The notes: generated by a model not told the origin, from the sequence alone. A stretch of 64,000 nucleotides of DNA from Meghimatium bilineatum (GCA_034231615.1 CM067298.1:67785591-67849590); one strand, 5' to 3'. Positions 46,001 through 48,079 are shown, numbered from the stretch's first letter. Numbers and translations are program-made.

Positions 46001-47790
46001 GTAAAGACAACCCCACCTAATATATAGTTGCTGCACTTAGTACATGAAGAGTTATCTTCATCCCCGTCGGCATGGGATATACCTTTACCTTTATAGGGAC
46101 AATGATTTTACTCTGATGAAGATGTCATGGCATCTGTGACTAAATGGTTAAATGAAGTCCTTCTTCTCTGATGGAATTCACCATCTACCCAGACAGTGGG
46201 ATTCATGTTTGATTGCATATGGTGACTTCTTCAGATGACACCAGGTGCGTAAATGTTCATTTGATTATGTGATGCATTATAGCAAAAGCAGAAATGAAAT
46301 AACATGTAGGATCTGGAATGGATGTCCCACCTACAGGATAAAGATGCTGATGTGAATTTCCAACCTCTCACATCCAGGTGCTGATCAAAAAAGGAATCTA
46401 ATGGCAGGTCTGATAGTAAGCTTCTAGCATAAGGCGTCTCATGCACAAATTTGTCTCATGCTTTCCTTGTCTAATCTTGATGAACACACCAAGGTTACTG
46501 AAATGGTGATGGGAAATATTGCCCAATGTCCCAGCTTGTGCAAGTGTCTTCAGCCTCTACTGGATGGCCAAACTGTGCTGGGTGTACTAGGGAGTCACAA
46601 TGCTCCACACACATATTGAATATCCTTTTCCAAAGTGCACATAATCCTTGTGACAGCTCATCAGACCTCTTTGTGAAGGCATCTAGATGCATGATGTGAC
46701 AAACCTTATGATCAAATAGCAAGCAAAAGAGACATTCTCCGAAGCTGACAAAAATGGTGGAATTCAGAAGTAGCAGATCACGAGGTGGTTGGGAGTGAAC
46801 TCCACACATCCTGAGTCATCCACACATCCTGAATCACAGGGTATTGAATATCACACACAAAAGACTAACAAAACTGAAGAAGTATGCAGCTTGGCATTCT
46901 CAGCTCTGTAGGTCTTTTTTGTTTGTTTTTGCAACTCCCAAACAATGATGGCAGGCAACATCTTTCCACATTTTGCACACTCAATATGTAAAACTCATGC
47001 CTAGCAAATAATGACAAAATGAGAGTGATGCTGAACCAGTTGGGGTGAAAAGAGGTAATCAAAAACTCTCCAAACTTGAACAACTGAAAGAATAGCATGC
47101 TAATAATATGCTAAGAGCTTATGCTTAGTGACTGGTAGATCAAAGACAAGGCAGCAGAGATAGAGAAAAGACAATAGACAGGTAATAACATCTATTCACA
47201 TTAGTAGTATCTGTCCACAAAAGACAATGATAACAGTTTCCAACTAGTGTTGTAGAACTTTTATATATGCCATGGTGACTATAGAGTCTCATTCCTCCAT
47301 AGAATCCTCTGTCACAGATCAGATACAAATGTCTGCTTAATCTCATATTTTCACAAAATACACATTTAGATAAGATCTACCGCCGAAGACAGATGTGTTG
47401 GGCCATTGGCGCAAATAAAACGGCAGCACAACGCATTTCCATTCTCTGGCCTACATTCAACTGGAAATCTTGTAGGATCATTGTCCTGTTACAAGAGAAA
47501 TTCAGTGGGAGTTTGAGAATGAAGGCTGAAGAAGAAGATAAGATCTCATATAACCTTAAAAGCAAGTAGCAGAAAAACTTCCTAGTAGCATAGTACATTG
47601 AATGTGATACAAAATGACATATATTTTCAATACAAAGAAAATTTACATAATATATTCTGAAAAATTAACAATAATGAGTAACCTGCAATCCTTCTTCAGT
47701 TTTAGCCAGAGCCCTGTCAAGATCAGAAACACTGATGGTGCTATTTCCTGCAACCATTTTTTCTCGTAGTTGTCGCAAGTCACTCTGAAC
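2528..47790 (-). CDS. IQCH: IQCH gene, 21 coding exons, nearly complete
   Basis: This is a gene-level entry; the exons are listed separately. IQCH is a conserved animal protein with one calmodulin-binding IQ motif and a C-terminal region that looks ATP-grasp-like (inference). In mammals it is linked to sperm formation. Twenty-one exons were placed by splice borders (AG before, GT after) and by family similarity recalled for human IQCH. In transcript order they are 47683-47790, 44631-44785, 42229-42322, 40365-40484, 39924-40001, 37777-37945, 35923-36146, 30584-30714, 29060-29137, 28127-28235, 26991-27218, 26029-26179, 24830-25005, 22986-23258, 18252-18440, 15242-15362, 14080-14354, 11821-12003, 6829-6954, 3097-3158 and 2528-2636. 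All 20 junctions are phase-compatible and the sum is 1053 open codons. No exon is interrupted by a transposon. The start exon is uncertain and the last C-terminal exon was not found, so the model is partial at both ends. Confidence 0.93.
2752..2890 (+). mobile_element. tRNA-derived SINE head
   Basis: CTGGCTCTGTGGTGGAAAAA resembles an A box and GCAGGGTTCGAATCTCG contains a B box (GGTTCGAATC) about 45 bp later. An A-rich stretch follows near 2875. Spacing and boxes indicate a Pol III-type tRNA-derived SINE rather than a working tRNA, since the arms do not pair well. Confidence 0.5.
3035..3058. repeat. (CA)n microsatellite
   Basis: A run of about eleven CA dinucleotides lies in an IQCH intron, 38 bp from the exon at 3097. 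Confidence 0.9.
3097..3158 (-). CDS. IQCH: IQCH exon
   Basis: This exon has 62 nt, phase 0 in and phase 2 out, [19 protein letters not shown] then M and a split Leu. It matches human RQGTVFVLIDSYKRHKFGML. The acceptor is tttttgcag and the donor GTAAGTAT. Confidence 0.94.
3790..4025 (+). mobile_element. LINE 3' end fragment
   Basis: The frame reads [18 protein letters not shown] then [14 protein letters not shown] and [18 protein letters not shown], ending in a stop. This is the typical C-terminal GRRRGRQ..WxDNIKEW tail of RTE/L2-type LINEs in invertebrates. A related minus-strand copy lies at 27480-27720. 5' truncated. Confidence 0.75.
4205..4362 (+). mobile_element. Short GAA-tailed SINE copy 1
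   Basis: This begins near GCCAAAGATGGATGTG and ends in GAAGAAGAAGAA. It shares the family blocks (GCGCATTTCCATTCTCTGG, CTACATCCTGCTGGAAAT, AGAGATCCAGCGGGAGTTTG). It is diverged, and no clear target duplication was seen. Confidence 0.85.
4880..6590 (-). mobile_element. Old RTE-like LINE copy
   Basis: Read on the minus strand it gives [30 protein letters not shown], then [15 protein letters not shown] and [12 protein letters not shown], the same order as the RTE copy at 9873-11810 but from a different subfamily. It covers the linker, RT and C-terminal part in about 1.7 kb and is broken by many stops and shifts. A SINE is inserted near its 5' side with duplicate CTCTACTGTCT. Confidence 0.85.
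6596..6761 (-). mobile_element. Short GAA-tailed SINE copy 2, with target duplication
   Basis: It is a full-length minus-strand copy. The left end is the TTC-rich tail and the right end is GGCGGT (5' start ACCGCCGAAGA). An 11 bp duplication CTCTACTGTCT occurs at 6585-6595 and 6762-6772. It lies between the old RTE copy and the IQCH exon at 6829. Confidence 0.92.
6829..6954 (-). CDS. IQCH: IQCH exon: MSTHLMH segment
   Basis: This exon has 126 nt, phase 0 to 0 and 42 residues, [19 protein letters not shown] then [18 protein letters not shown]. It is almost identical to human RYAVMSTRLMHTNLALIHYS and [15 protein letters not shown]. The acceptor is tattacag and the donor GTATGTAG. A SINE lies about 60 bp downstream of the donor. 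Confidence 0.97.
7040..8090. other. AT-rich intron stretch without recognised genes
   Basis: There is no convincing exon or element here. A poly-G run (7566-7575) and low-complexity AT sequence are the only visible structure. Confidence 0.5.
8095..9345 (-). mobile_element. Penelope-like element, 3' half with GIY-YIG domain
   Basis: Minus-strand coding sequence shows the post-RT region ([40 protein letters not shown]), the linker [19 protein letters not shown] and a GIY-YIG endonuclease signature ([23 protein letters not shown]), then the end LGLNSDNSF. This order is characteristic of Penelope-like retroelements. It is broken, with a few interruptions, and lacks its 5' half. The 3' flank near 8098-8135 carries a degenerate hammerhead-like motif. 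Confidence 0.85.
9350..9863. other. Intron stretch without recognised features
   Basis: AT-rich sequence between the Penelope-like element and the RTE copy; no coding signal identified. Confidence 0.5.
9873..11810 (+). mobile_element. Young RTE-type LINE copy 1, 5' truncated
   Basis: The element runs from the linker after the endonuclease to the 3' tail (CATAACATAA). It is flanked by CATTACTAA at 9864-9872 and 11811-11819. The upstream frame carries one TGA stop at 9991-9993; after it the frame is open to the end. RT motifs are listed with the ORF. It is over 99 percent identical to copy 2 at 21608 across about 700 bp. It lies in an IQCH intron in opposite orientation to the gene and abuts an exon donor. 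Confidence 0.93.
9994..11805 (+). CDS. RTE-type reverse transcriptase, C-terminal 603 codons
   Basis: An open frame of 603 codons; the first in-frame ATG is at 10255 (516 residues from there). RT blocks are seen in order: [85 protein letters not shown], the catalytic YADDLALLS and FTYLGTNLA. Then come the C-terminal [28 protein letters not shown] and [12 protein letters not shown]. The AP endonuclease domain is missing through 5' truncation, so this copy is probably dead but could supply RT-like peptide if transcribed. Confidence 0.93.
   Translation, partial: QDKRTHINELSLKAENAAKNGNSKTLHHIIKQLCNTTVTTNNVPIKDKNGELLSTTHDQTKRWAEHFNELLNRPQPTATPDFVNDTQMTTMPVSCEIFSKLKLKYAIHKLRNNKAAGVDEITSEMLKASDDNTLQNLLSLMNDVWCNENPPQQWKDGIIVKLPKKGDPSDCNNWRGITLLSVIGKVFLSIILERLKNAVDKLLREEQAGFRSARSCTDNIFSLRIIIEESLEFQSPLIINFVDFEKAFDSLHRPTLWNILQQYGFPTKIINVIKAFYTNSHCCVQTNTEKSEWFQVVTGVKQGCIMSPLLFCVAIDWVMRKSTENELTGIKWINNTVLEDLDYADDLALLSANHTDAQSKFDNLQHYSNQIGLKINTSKTHILDFTRSNDNIEIQNVPLLKVNNFTYLGTNLALDGDSSKEILHCIALAAGAFNKLRNIWTSNTLRNTTKLKLFNSNIIPILSYGCESWKATKATDKRLDSFENKCLRTILNVKWSDFKSNTTIREESKQTYISSFIRQRRWTYIGHVLRMNSLRIPQQSLYWGPPGVRRRGRPRETLRRTINREGMSMNLNNTQQLKDLATQRQKWKAMVSALCAAYGPGGT
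11821..12003 (-). CDS. IQCH: IQCH exon beside RTE insertion
   Basis: This exon has 183 nt, phase 0 to 0 and 61 residues, [18 protein letters not shown] to KKLVGQEEE. It matches human QQIWATDLDLCYSDQLAL. The donor is GAG followed by GTTAGTAATG, and the TTAGTAATG part is also the target duplication of an RTE element inserted immediately next to it, so the donor survived by duplication. A minisatellite begins about 70 bp upstream of the acceptor. Confidence 0.95.
12070..12620. repeat. Degenerate minisatellite upstream of an IQCH exon
   Basis: Units of about 33-38 bp built on TATGGAGCCAACAATGTCATCATGTAGTT recur at least ten times, with variable truncation. A roughly 100 bp block (12318-12422) interrupts the array. 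It lies about 70 bp upstream of the acceptor of the exon at 12003. Confidence 0.85.
12318..12422 (+). repeat. Copy of intron segment also found at 14359-14453
   Basis: Both segments share the order GGTATAAAA, TTTGTGTCATGAA, AAATGTAAACACACACAATATA and TTCTGTCTTAAAGTCCAT. The 14359 copy abuts the acceptor region of the IQCH exon ending at 14354. They look like a short dispersed repeat or a local duplication. Confidence 0.7.
12625..13150 (+). mobile_element. LINE fragment, RT C-terminal side
   Basis: The frame reads [32 protein letters not shown] and [13 protein letters not shown], the post-YADD region of RTE-like LINEs (GMEIN..KSKILVN, YLG). It degrades rapidly after 12860. The subfamily resembles 16507-17090. 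Confidence 0.75.
13325..13378. repeat. (AAT)n microsatellite
   Basis: ATAATAATAATAATAATAAT-type run with a few interruptions. Confidence 0.9.
13799..13949 (+). mobile_element. Short GAA-tailed SINE copy 3, with target duplication
   Basis: The flanks AGATATTGCAACC (13786-13798) and AGATATTGTAACC (13950-13962) match at 12 of 13 positions. The body starts ATCTGCCGAAGACGG and ends in GAAGAAGAA. It lies 130 bp downstream of the IQCH exon donor at 14080. Confidence 0.92.
14080..14354 (-). CDS. IQCH: IQCH exon: LIEPTG and VDFVTFIHP segment
   Basis: This exon has 275 nt, phase 1 in and phase 0 out. It encodes [45 protein letters not shown] and [15 protein letters not shown]. It is collinear with human IQCH. 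The pattern of hydrophobic strand, GDQ and final DFVTF strand is what suggests an ATP-grasp-like fold. The donor is GTAAGTTT. Confidence 0.96.
14596..14876 (+). mobile_element. Long GAA-tailed SINE copy 1, with target duplication
   Basis: The flanks AAGATGTTTAAT (14584-14595) and AAGATGTATAAT (14877-14888) match at 11 of 12. The body has a head (CGCCCGTGTGTTGCC, GCATGTCGTAAAAGGCGACT, GGGATGGAGTTGGCTGTCCC), a middle GAAGTCGGATGTGTCAGGCC and the shared 3' tail ending in GAAGAAGAAG. The element is about 280 bp. Confidence 0.92.
15242..15362 (-). CDS. IQCH: IQCH exon
   Basis: This exon has 121 nt, phase 0 in and phase 1 out. It starts [17 protein letters not shown] and ends [14 protein letters not shown], matching human YAKHAQPV-type sequence and FPTWRKFLQTFLSQ. 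The split Gly codon is completed by the next exon. Confidence 0.95.
15845..16055. repeat. Inverted and direct repeat cluster
   Basis: Units of about 45-50 bp (GATACACTGCGAGTCCTATGTC and its inverse GACATAGGACTCACAG, with ACATGTTAAG/CTTAACATGT) occur twice in one orientation and three times in the other. The centre near 15920 forms a hairpin. No coding. Confidence 0.85.
16507..17090 (+). mobile_element. LINE RT fragment (RTE-like, second subfamily)
   Basis: The frame reads [20 protein letters not shown], the catalytic [38 protein letters not shown] and [11 protein letters not shown]. This covers the last third of the RT and the start of the C-terminal region, open for about 180 codons with a stop just before QGC. 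Another, degraded, piece is at 28470-28570. Confidence 0.88.
17090..17640 (+). mobile_element. Jockey-like LINE fragment
   Basis: The frame reads [15 protein letters not shown] then [12 protein letters not shown], the post-RT block of jockey-type LINEs (R..LEYG..AW, iQN.alRiI.G). It follows directly on an RTE-like fragment, so two elements are joined here. Strongly degraded. Confidence 0.65.
18252..18440 (-). CDS. IQCH: IQCH exon
   Basis: This exon has 189 nt, phase 0 to 0 and 63 residues, [18 protein letters not shown] then [18 protein letters not shown], ending KWSKKWAQ. It matches human LAQLITEHLEIQRWLFKMD and GTAFCDI. The acceptor is gatcag and the donor GTAGGGCT. Confidence 0.96.
18590..18900. 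repeat. Degenerate tandem repeat beside an IQCH exon
   Basis: The phrases ATATCTGCTAGTGATA, ACATGTACTGTGTTATA and GAAGTGTTG recur three times with AT-rich spacers. It begins about 150 bp upstream of the exon at 18440. Confidence 0.7.
18958..19256 (+). mobile_element. tRNA-derived SINE A
   Basis: The head GGTGCCATGGTAGTGTAA (A-box-like) is followed by GGATTTCGATTCC (B-box-like), then a body homologous to 1215-1545. The roughly 300 bp length and Pol III boxes fit a tRNA-derived SINE. Confidence 0.65.
19650..20050 (+). mobile_element. LINE RT fragment, N-terminal blocks
   Basis: Frames read [31 protein letters not shown] and [14 protein letters not shown], matching the block W..aiii.LhK..g....NyRgISLLs..qcGFRk.rgTtDmiF of LINE RTs. 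Broken by stops; both ends unclear. Confidence 0.6.
20060..20960. other. Intron stretch without recognised features
   Basis: Only short unconvincing open frames and no splice-bordered conserved peptide; perhaps more degraded LINE sequence continuing from 19650-20050. Confidence 0.4.
20975..21249 (+). mobile_element. Long GAA-tailed SINE copy 2, with target duplication
   Basis: It is flanked by perfect GTACAGTGT at 20966-20974 and 21250-21258. The body starts CCGCCCATGTGTTGCC, carries GCATGTCGTAAGAGGCGACT and ends GCAGAAGAAGAAGAA. It is about 88-90 percent similar by eye to the copy at 14596. Confidence 0.93.
21608..22311 (+). mobile_element. Young RTE-type LINE copy 2, strongly 5' truncated
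   Basis: It starts inside the post-RT region (GTTGAAAATCAACACATC) and runs to the same CATAACATAAC tail as copy 1. I count three differences from copy 1 over about 700 bp. It is flanked by ATGGCACTTG at 21594-21603 and 22312-22321. The frame encodes [17 protein letters not shown] to CAAYGPGGT without interruption. Confidence 0.95.
22395..22510. repeat. Short dispersed repeat ending GCTAAAGGTTAA
   Basis: ATATCTCTAATAACAAAAAAGTTATTGCATTTTC and the end GCTAAAGGTTAATA recur near 39460-39520 and 39650-39776. The TTAA at the end hints at a piggyBac-type nonautonomous element, but the opposite end was not found. Confidence 0.4.
22580..22800 (+). mobile_element. Penelope-like 3' repeat with hammerhead-like motif
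   Basis: A T-rich lead ends in CATCTTGAAGTCCTTTTGGTCGAAATGTCGA, arranged as CTTGA, stem GTCC/GGTC with TTTT loop, then GAAATGTC. This resembles a decayed type I hammerhead as found at Penelope-like element ends. Related pieces lie at 26640, 26819, 28817 and 8098. Confidence 0.5.
22986..23258 (-). CDS. IQCH: IQCH exon: most conserved block
   Basis: This exon has 273 nt, phase 0 to 0 and 91 residues from [18 protein letters not shown] through [14 protein letters not shown] and [15 protein letters not shown] to YDIYSLDQ. It is near-collinear with human IQCH ([41 protein letters not shown]). This is the presumed start of the ATP-grasp-like half (inference). Confidence 0.97.
23395..23525 (-). mobile_element. 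tRNA-derived SINE B fragment
   Basis: This shares TCCAGATGCACAACTG...TG and CTTGACCATCTTAAG with 40930-41105 and the GGATGCACAA block with 59338-59487. A diverged minus-strand copy. Confidence 0.5.
23947..24093 (-). mobile_element. Short GAA-tailed SINE copy
   Basis: Minus-strand copy with TCTCAAACTCCTGCTGGAA at the 3' side, CCAGCAGGATATAGTCCAGA and GACACATCTGTCCTTGG at the 5' side. The GAA tail is reduced and no duplication was seen; older than the copies with intact duplications. Confidence 0.85.
24402..24675 (-). mobile_element. Long GAA-tailed SINE, old copy
   Basis: Read on the minus strand it keeps the order of the long SINE: head, middle and tail (GGATGTATTCCAGAGAATAG, GGACAGGCAACTCCACTCCC). 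About 70 percent similar by eye. Confidence 0.6.
24830..25005 (-). CDS. IQCH: IQCH exon
   Basis: This exon has 176 nt, phase 1 in (completing Asp) and phase 0 out. It encodes [18 protein letters not shown] then QYYSKLLGL and ends VPEAIKSFP, matching human VNVIYVCPLPMSDELIQYYSKLL. The donor is GTAAGTTA. Confidence 0.96.
25620..25975 (+). mobile_element. Weak LINE 3' end-like stretch
   Basis: The text AAAATTGAAGGCAACAGAGACAGAGGGCGACAACG reads [13 protein letters not shown], and TACGCCAGCCAGCATGGCACCTGATGATGATG resembles the RTE-type LINE end. Probably a short LINE 3' fragment just downstream of the exon at 26029. Confidence 0.55.
26029..26179 (-). CDS. IQCH: IQCH exon: IIHIPSLGY segment
   Basis: This exon has 151 nt, phase 0 in and phase 1 out. 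It encodes [14 protein letters not shown] then [16 protein letters not shown], ending MARLCDVK. Human IQCH has [17 protein letters not shown], near identity. The acceptor is tttcag and the donor GTGTGTTT. Confidence 0.96.
26524..26971. repeat. Near-perfect 153 bp foldback (inverted repeat)
   Basis: The arms 26524-26676 and 26819-26971 are inverse copies with two mismatches by eye, separated by a 142 bp loop. The inner ends carry GATAAAGACCTTTTGGTTGAAACGTCG in each arm, a hammerhead-like motif typical of Penelope-related repeats. The right arm ends 19 bp from the donor of the IQ-motif exon. Confidence 0.93.
26991..27218 (-). CDS. IQCH: IQCH exon: IQ motif
   Basis: This exon has 228 nt, phase 0 to 0 and 76 residues starting [18 protein letters not shown]. 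It carries the IQ motif [11 protein letters not shown] (IQxxxRxxxxR), the expected calmodulin-binding site, followed by [15 protein letters not shown], a long basic helix. Human IQCH has VKIQAAWKCYQAR and GVIAISWLL here. The donor is GTTAGTAT. A 448 bp foldback starts only 19 bp beyond this donor. Confidence 0.96.
27480..27720 (-). mobile_element. LINE 3' end fragment
   Basis: The reverse of the 3790-4025 family: GGTTGTAGGGGTACC, ATTGGATGCTTCAG and CAGAGTCCTCCAGCGATTTC correspond to its last 150 bp ([11 protein letters not shown] end). Minus strand, old. Confidence 0.75.
27770..27890. repeat. Tandem repeat, unit about 31 bp
   Basis: TCTGTTCTGCAGCTATATCTATCTATA recurs about four times. Confidence 0.88.
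27893..27968 (-). mobile_element. LINE fragment related to 57180-57570
   Basis: TATAAGCCTCTTGGTTCTGTGCAAGCTGCCTAG aligns with TGTAAACCTCTCAGTTCTGTGTAATCTGCCTAG at 57200. A short C-terminal LINE piece on the minus strand. Confidence 0.5.
28127..28235 (-). CDS. IQCH: IQCH exon
   Basis: This exon has 109 nt, phase 2 in and phase 0 out. It encodes [15 protein letters not shown] then [18 protein letters not shown], matching human LAELSFDFEL and VETLLNRP. The donor is GTAATTG. The exon is followed in the protein by the IQ exon. Confidence 0.93.
28470..28570 (+). mobile_element. LINE RT fragment
   Basis: The frame reads [18 protein letters not shown] then [11 protein letters not shown], the GVRQGCxLSPxLFNIYLE block of the RTE-like subfamily at 16507. 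It stops abruptly where a Penelope-like 3' repeat begins. Confidence 0.75.
28575..28850 (+). mobile_element. Penelope-like 3' repeat with hammerhead-like motif
   Basis: A T-rich lead similar to 37140-37240 is followed by CTTGATTAAGATCCTTTTGGTCAAAAC, a decayed form of the motif at 22774 and 26819. Confidence 0.45.
29060..29137 (-). CDS. IQCH: IQCH exon
   Basis: This exon has 78 nt, phase 2 in and phase 2 out. It encodes [18 protein letters not shown] then IAFIHGD, matching human IVTLLEHVEKILQDYAVPVA. The donor is AA followed by GTAAGC, splitting the Lys codon. Confidence 0.93.
29562..29685 (+). repeat. Dispersed repeat pair, also at 34558-34682
   Basis: Both carry TGTAGTATGTGGTGTCTAAT, GATGCAGGCA, CAAATTCAATTAAGTGTGCC and CAGGCAGCAGTC with about 95 percent identity by eye over 115 bp. 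Class unknown. Confidence 0.8.
30584..30714 (-). CDS. IQCH: IQCH exon: [10 protein letters not shown] segment
   Basis: This exon has 131 nt, phase 0 in and phase 2 out. It starts [11 protein letters not shown] and ends [15 protein letters not shown]. It matches human PEFLAFKQHYCLAWGS; the split Ser codon (AG plus C) is completed by the next exon. The acceptor is gtgattag and the donor GTATGTAG. Confidence 0.92.
30860..31105 (-). mobile_element. Long GAA-tailed SINE, old copy
   Basis: Minus-strand order: AAACTCCTGTTGGCTAGTAGGATGTAGTT, ATATCTACACCTTGTGG, GAGATGGGATGGACAACTCC, GTTACTATTCTCTGTTCCCC. It aligns to the long SINE at 14596 in reverse. Confidence 0.75.
31300..31850. other. Intron stretch without recognised features
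   Basis: No conserved exon seen. A tRNA-like fragment (TGGTTAAGCC then ATGGGTTTGATACC at 31618-31672) is weak. Confidence 0.4.
31855..32095. repeat. Degenerate A-rich tandem repeat
   Basis: AACCATGACAAA, AACTGTGACAAA and AACTATGATAAA variants recur with spacing of about 25-60 bp. Low-complexity sequence. Confidence 0.6.
32780..33215 (+). mobile_element. Jockey-like LINE fragment
   Basis: This is collinear with 36-430: TTCTCAAGCATGAACA, GTACTCAATA, TTGCACCACAAG and TTAGGATCTTGGTTATCAGC. It includes the APQ RT motif. Broken. Confidence 0.65.
33220..34080. other. AT-rich intron stretch without recognised features
   Basis: A short run [17 protein letters not shown] (33483 onward) looks coding-like but was not recognised and has no splice borders fitting IQCH phases. 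Confidence 0.4.
34286..34505. repeat. Tandem repeat, unit about 58 bp
   Basis: CCTGCTCTACTCAGCTGAAAAATTGTCCACATAAATCAGTGCATA recurs about four times, with one more diverged unit. Confidence 0.92.
34558..34682 (+). repeat. Dispersed repeat pair, also at 29562-29685
   Basis: See the copy at 29562 for the shared blocks. It ends just before the target duplication of RTE copy 3. Confidence 0.8.
34697..35405 (-). mobile_element. RTE-type LINE copy 3, older, with target duplication
   Basis: Same family and nearly the same extent as copy 2 but inverted and more diverged (several stops). Flanked by perfect ACTATTTACAGTG at 34684-34696 and 35406-35418. The 3' tail on the minus strand is CATAACATAA-like. 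Its 5' end lies about 20 bp upstream of that of copy 2, inside the post-RT region. Confidence 0.95.
35923..36146 (-). CDS. IQCH: IQCH exon: Ser/Lys-rich linker
   Basis: This exon has 224 nt, phase 1 in and phase 0 out, with 74 full codons from [15 protein letters not shown] to NFEMPLQLM. The split first codon completes as Glu with the previous exon. It is rich in Ser, Lys and Arg and probably disordered. Homology is weak but the phases and strong splice borders fit. Confidence 0.8.
36989..37035. repeat. (TA)n microsatellite
   Basis: About 18-20 TA units. Confidence 0.95.
37777..37945 (-). CDS. IQCH: IQCH exon: IPPAA segment
   Basis: This exon has 169 nt, phase 0 in and phase 1 out. It encodes [16 protein letters not shown] then [15 protein letters not shown]. 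This matches the human IEKGITSLTEKGIIPPAAKLTF block and is the best-conserved patch of the N-terminal half. The acceptor is tcttcag and the donor GTTTGATA. A SINE with a 13 bp target duplication sits 79 bp upstream. Confidence 0.92.
38025..38160 (-). mobile_element. Short GAA-tailed SINE, 5' truncated, with target duplication
   Basis: Flanked by AACACAATCATCT at 38012-38024 and 38161-38173. It lacks about the first 30 bp and stops at GCGCCA. The tail is TTCTTCTTCTTCTTC. It is 79 bp upstream of the IQCH exon ending at 37945. Confidence 0.94.
38383..38534 (+). mobile_element. Short GAA-tailed SINE, with target duplication
   Basis: Flanks AAGACAGTTTAT (38371-38382) and AAGCCAGTTTAT (38535-38546), 11 of 12. 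The body starts CCCGCCAAAGACAG; the tail is GAAGAAGAAGAAC. Confidence 0.9.
38590..38830. repeat. Dispersed repeat also at 31160-31290 and 53145-53240
   Basis: The blocks GTTCGTAGATGGCTAATAAG, CCTATTTGAGCCGCAAATAT and CCTTGGACAG recur in the other two. Unknown class; likely part of a LINE or DNA transposon. Confidence 0.6.
39018..39245 (-). mobile_element. 5' region of jockey-like LINE, detached
   Basis: Homologous to 49945-50125, which directly precedes the endonuclease end of the jockey-like LINE at 48080. Shared blocks: TATATCAGATATAA, TGTGGTCTTGCT, CCAGTCTTAGTTTCCAGCCTCT, AATGGGGAG. A 5' end without a body is unusual for LINEs. Confidence 0.6.
39924..40001 (-). CDS. IQCH: IQCH exon
   Basis: This exon has 78 nt, phase 0 to 0 and 26 residues, [14 protein letters not shown] then [11 protein letters not shown]. 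The junction reads QQK-LHG, like the human VNKLHG stretch. The acceptor is tatcag and the donor GTAAGTAA, a strong consensus. Confidence 0.85.
40365..40484 (-). CDS. IQCH: IQCH exon
   Basis: This exon has 120 nt, phase 0 to 0 and 40 residues beginning [15 protein letters not shown] and ending SDKKQQK. It resembles the human QQLLSRIKTL segment. The acceptor is gttttag and the donor GTTTGTG. Three imperfect copies of a roughly 55 bp intronic repeat start about 60 bp upstream of the acceptor on the gene strand. Confidence 0.87.
40545..40680. repeat. Three-copy tandem repeat, unit about 55 bp
   Basis: AGATATGTCATAGG and TACTTGTTCCTT recur three times, immediately upstream of the IQCH exon at 40484. 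Confidence 0.85.
40930..41105 (-). mobile_element. tRNA-derived SINE B
   Basis: The minus strand starts TGTCTGACTCAGCAACTTAG (tRNA-like head), followed by ACAGGCAGTTGTGCATCCAG and a body shared with 59338-59487. Old copy. Confidence 0.55.
42229..42322 (-). CDS. IQCH: IQCH exon
   Basis: This exon has 94 nt, entering in phase 2 and leaving in phase 0. It encodes [18 protein letters not shown] and ends LTPGQK. The acceptor is tttcaag and the donor GTATCTTG. It was chosen because its phases link the flanking exons exactly; homology in this variable N-terminal part is weaker (human NVLTTS-like). Confidence 0.75.
42445..42515 (-). mobile_element. GAA-tailed SINE tail fragment
   Basis: TTCTTCTGCATTCATTCTCAAACTCCTG followed by GCAGGATATAGTCCAGC is only the 3' end of the family. 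Confidence 0.65.
42780..42938 (-). mobile_element. Short GAA-tailed SINE next to an RNase H fragment
   Basis: Full-length minus-strand copy (5' start near 42938). The adjoining sequence is RNase H coding in the same orientation and frame, so the join reads through as one open frame of 76 residues. Confidence 0.85.
42939..43235 (-). mobile_element. RNase H fragment of a LINE
   Basis: Minus-strand frames read [16 protein letters not shown] (RNase H block with the final Asp) and, upstream, an [12 protein letters not shown]-like block with the catalytic Glu. Broken; the part after MDSGEILKG is replaced by a SINE. Confidence 0.75.
43250..43465 (-). mobile_element. Long GAA-tailed SINE, old copy
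   Basis: TGGTTTACATTTTGACTGCAATATC, CACATTTGACTTCAGC and ATAACATGCATGGCAAGTCAC align in reverse to the long SINE. Confidence 0.6.
43979..44126 (+). mobile_element. Short GAA-tailed SINE copy
   Basis: Close to the family consensus (GCCGAAGACGGATGTGTCGG start), with an internal deletion near GTAGTACTGC. Tail GAAGAAGAAA. No clear duplication. Confidence 0.9.
44262..44455 (-). mobile_element. Long GAA-tailed SINE, old copy
   Basis: GTCATGGTTTACAGCTTGACTGCAATATC, CAACAGACTTCAGC and GTTACTATTCTTTGTTCCC match the long SINE in reverse. Confidence 0.65.
44631..44785 (-). CDS. IQCH: IQCH exon with two possible donors
   Basis: The acceptor is ctttgtcag and the first residues are [15 protein letters not shown], matching the human HIEKYLNVVNQ region. 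There are two candidate donors. One gives GTAGTT after ...TCACAGTATAG (exon start 44631, 155 nt). The other gives GTATAG six nt earlier (exon start 44637, 149 nt). Both leave phase 2 and both join in frame to the next exon, so the choice changes only two residues. This is a natural tandem-donor arrangement. The rest of the exon is polar and probably disordered. Confidence 0.85.
45085..46170 (+). mobile_element. Mariner-like DNA transposon relic
   Basis: N-terminal helix-turn-helix: [16 protein letters not shown] then [19 protein letters not shown]. Central part: [16 protein letters not shown] and [15 protein letters not shown]. The catalytic region is decayed (VILLQ..., then [13 protein letters not shown]-like sequence at 45905-45940). 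The order matches mariner/Tc1 (DD34D) transposase of about 345 residues. Several frame changes; inverted terminal repeats were not found. Confidence 0.8.
46180..47340. other. Intron stretch without recognised genes
   Basis: Minus-strand open frames at 46231-46446 and 46495-46809 (104 residues, [19 protein letters not shown]) look coding-like but were not recognised; possibly another transposon relic. Confidence 0.35.
47379..47535 (+). mobile_element. Short GAA-tailed SINE, with target duplication
   Basis: Flanked by perfect AGATAAGATCT at 47368-47378 and 47536-47546. The body starts ACCGCCGAAGACAG; the tail is GAAGAAG. It lies 147 bp downstream of the IQCH exon at 47683. Confidence 0.95.
47683..47790 (-). 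CDS. IQCH: IQCH exon: N-terminal helix
   Basis: This exon has 108 nt, is phase 0 to 0 and encodes 36 residues starting [12 protein letters not shown] and ending [11 protein letters not shown]. The acceptor is aatag and the donor is GTTACT. The human protein has a similar N-terminal pattern (IQADLYKLK, then KRTEMGL), with charged, probably helical sequence. A young GAA-tailed SINE lies 147 bp downstream in the next intron. Confidence 0.88.
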
Positions 47791-48079
47791 CTATTTGTAA
47801 AAAAAAGTGTTGAAGGAATATTGTTGCACAATACCATACTACTCATGCCACAGCTTTCAAAAATGACTTATATTAAGAATTTAAAAGAAATTCTCATTTT
47901 ATCATTGACATTATGTAATGCTGCATTGCAATGTTTAATAATGAGCTCTGTTTCTTAGACACAATTCCTCATACATTTCCTAAAACCAGTGTTTTAATAG
48001 CAGATTTGGTTGCAGTTTCTTTACTACACATGTTTCAACAACATAAGACATCTTGCTAGAAATCTTGTTCATTCACCTG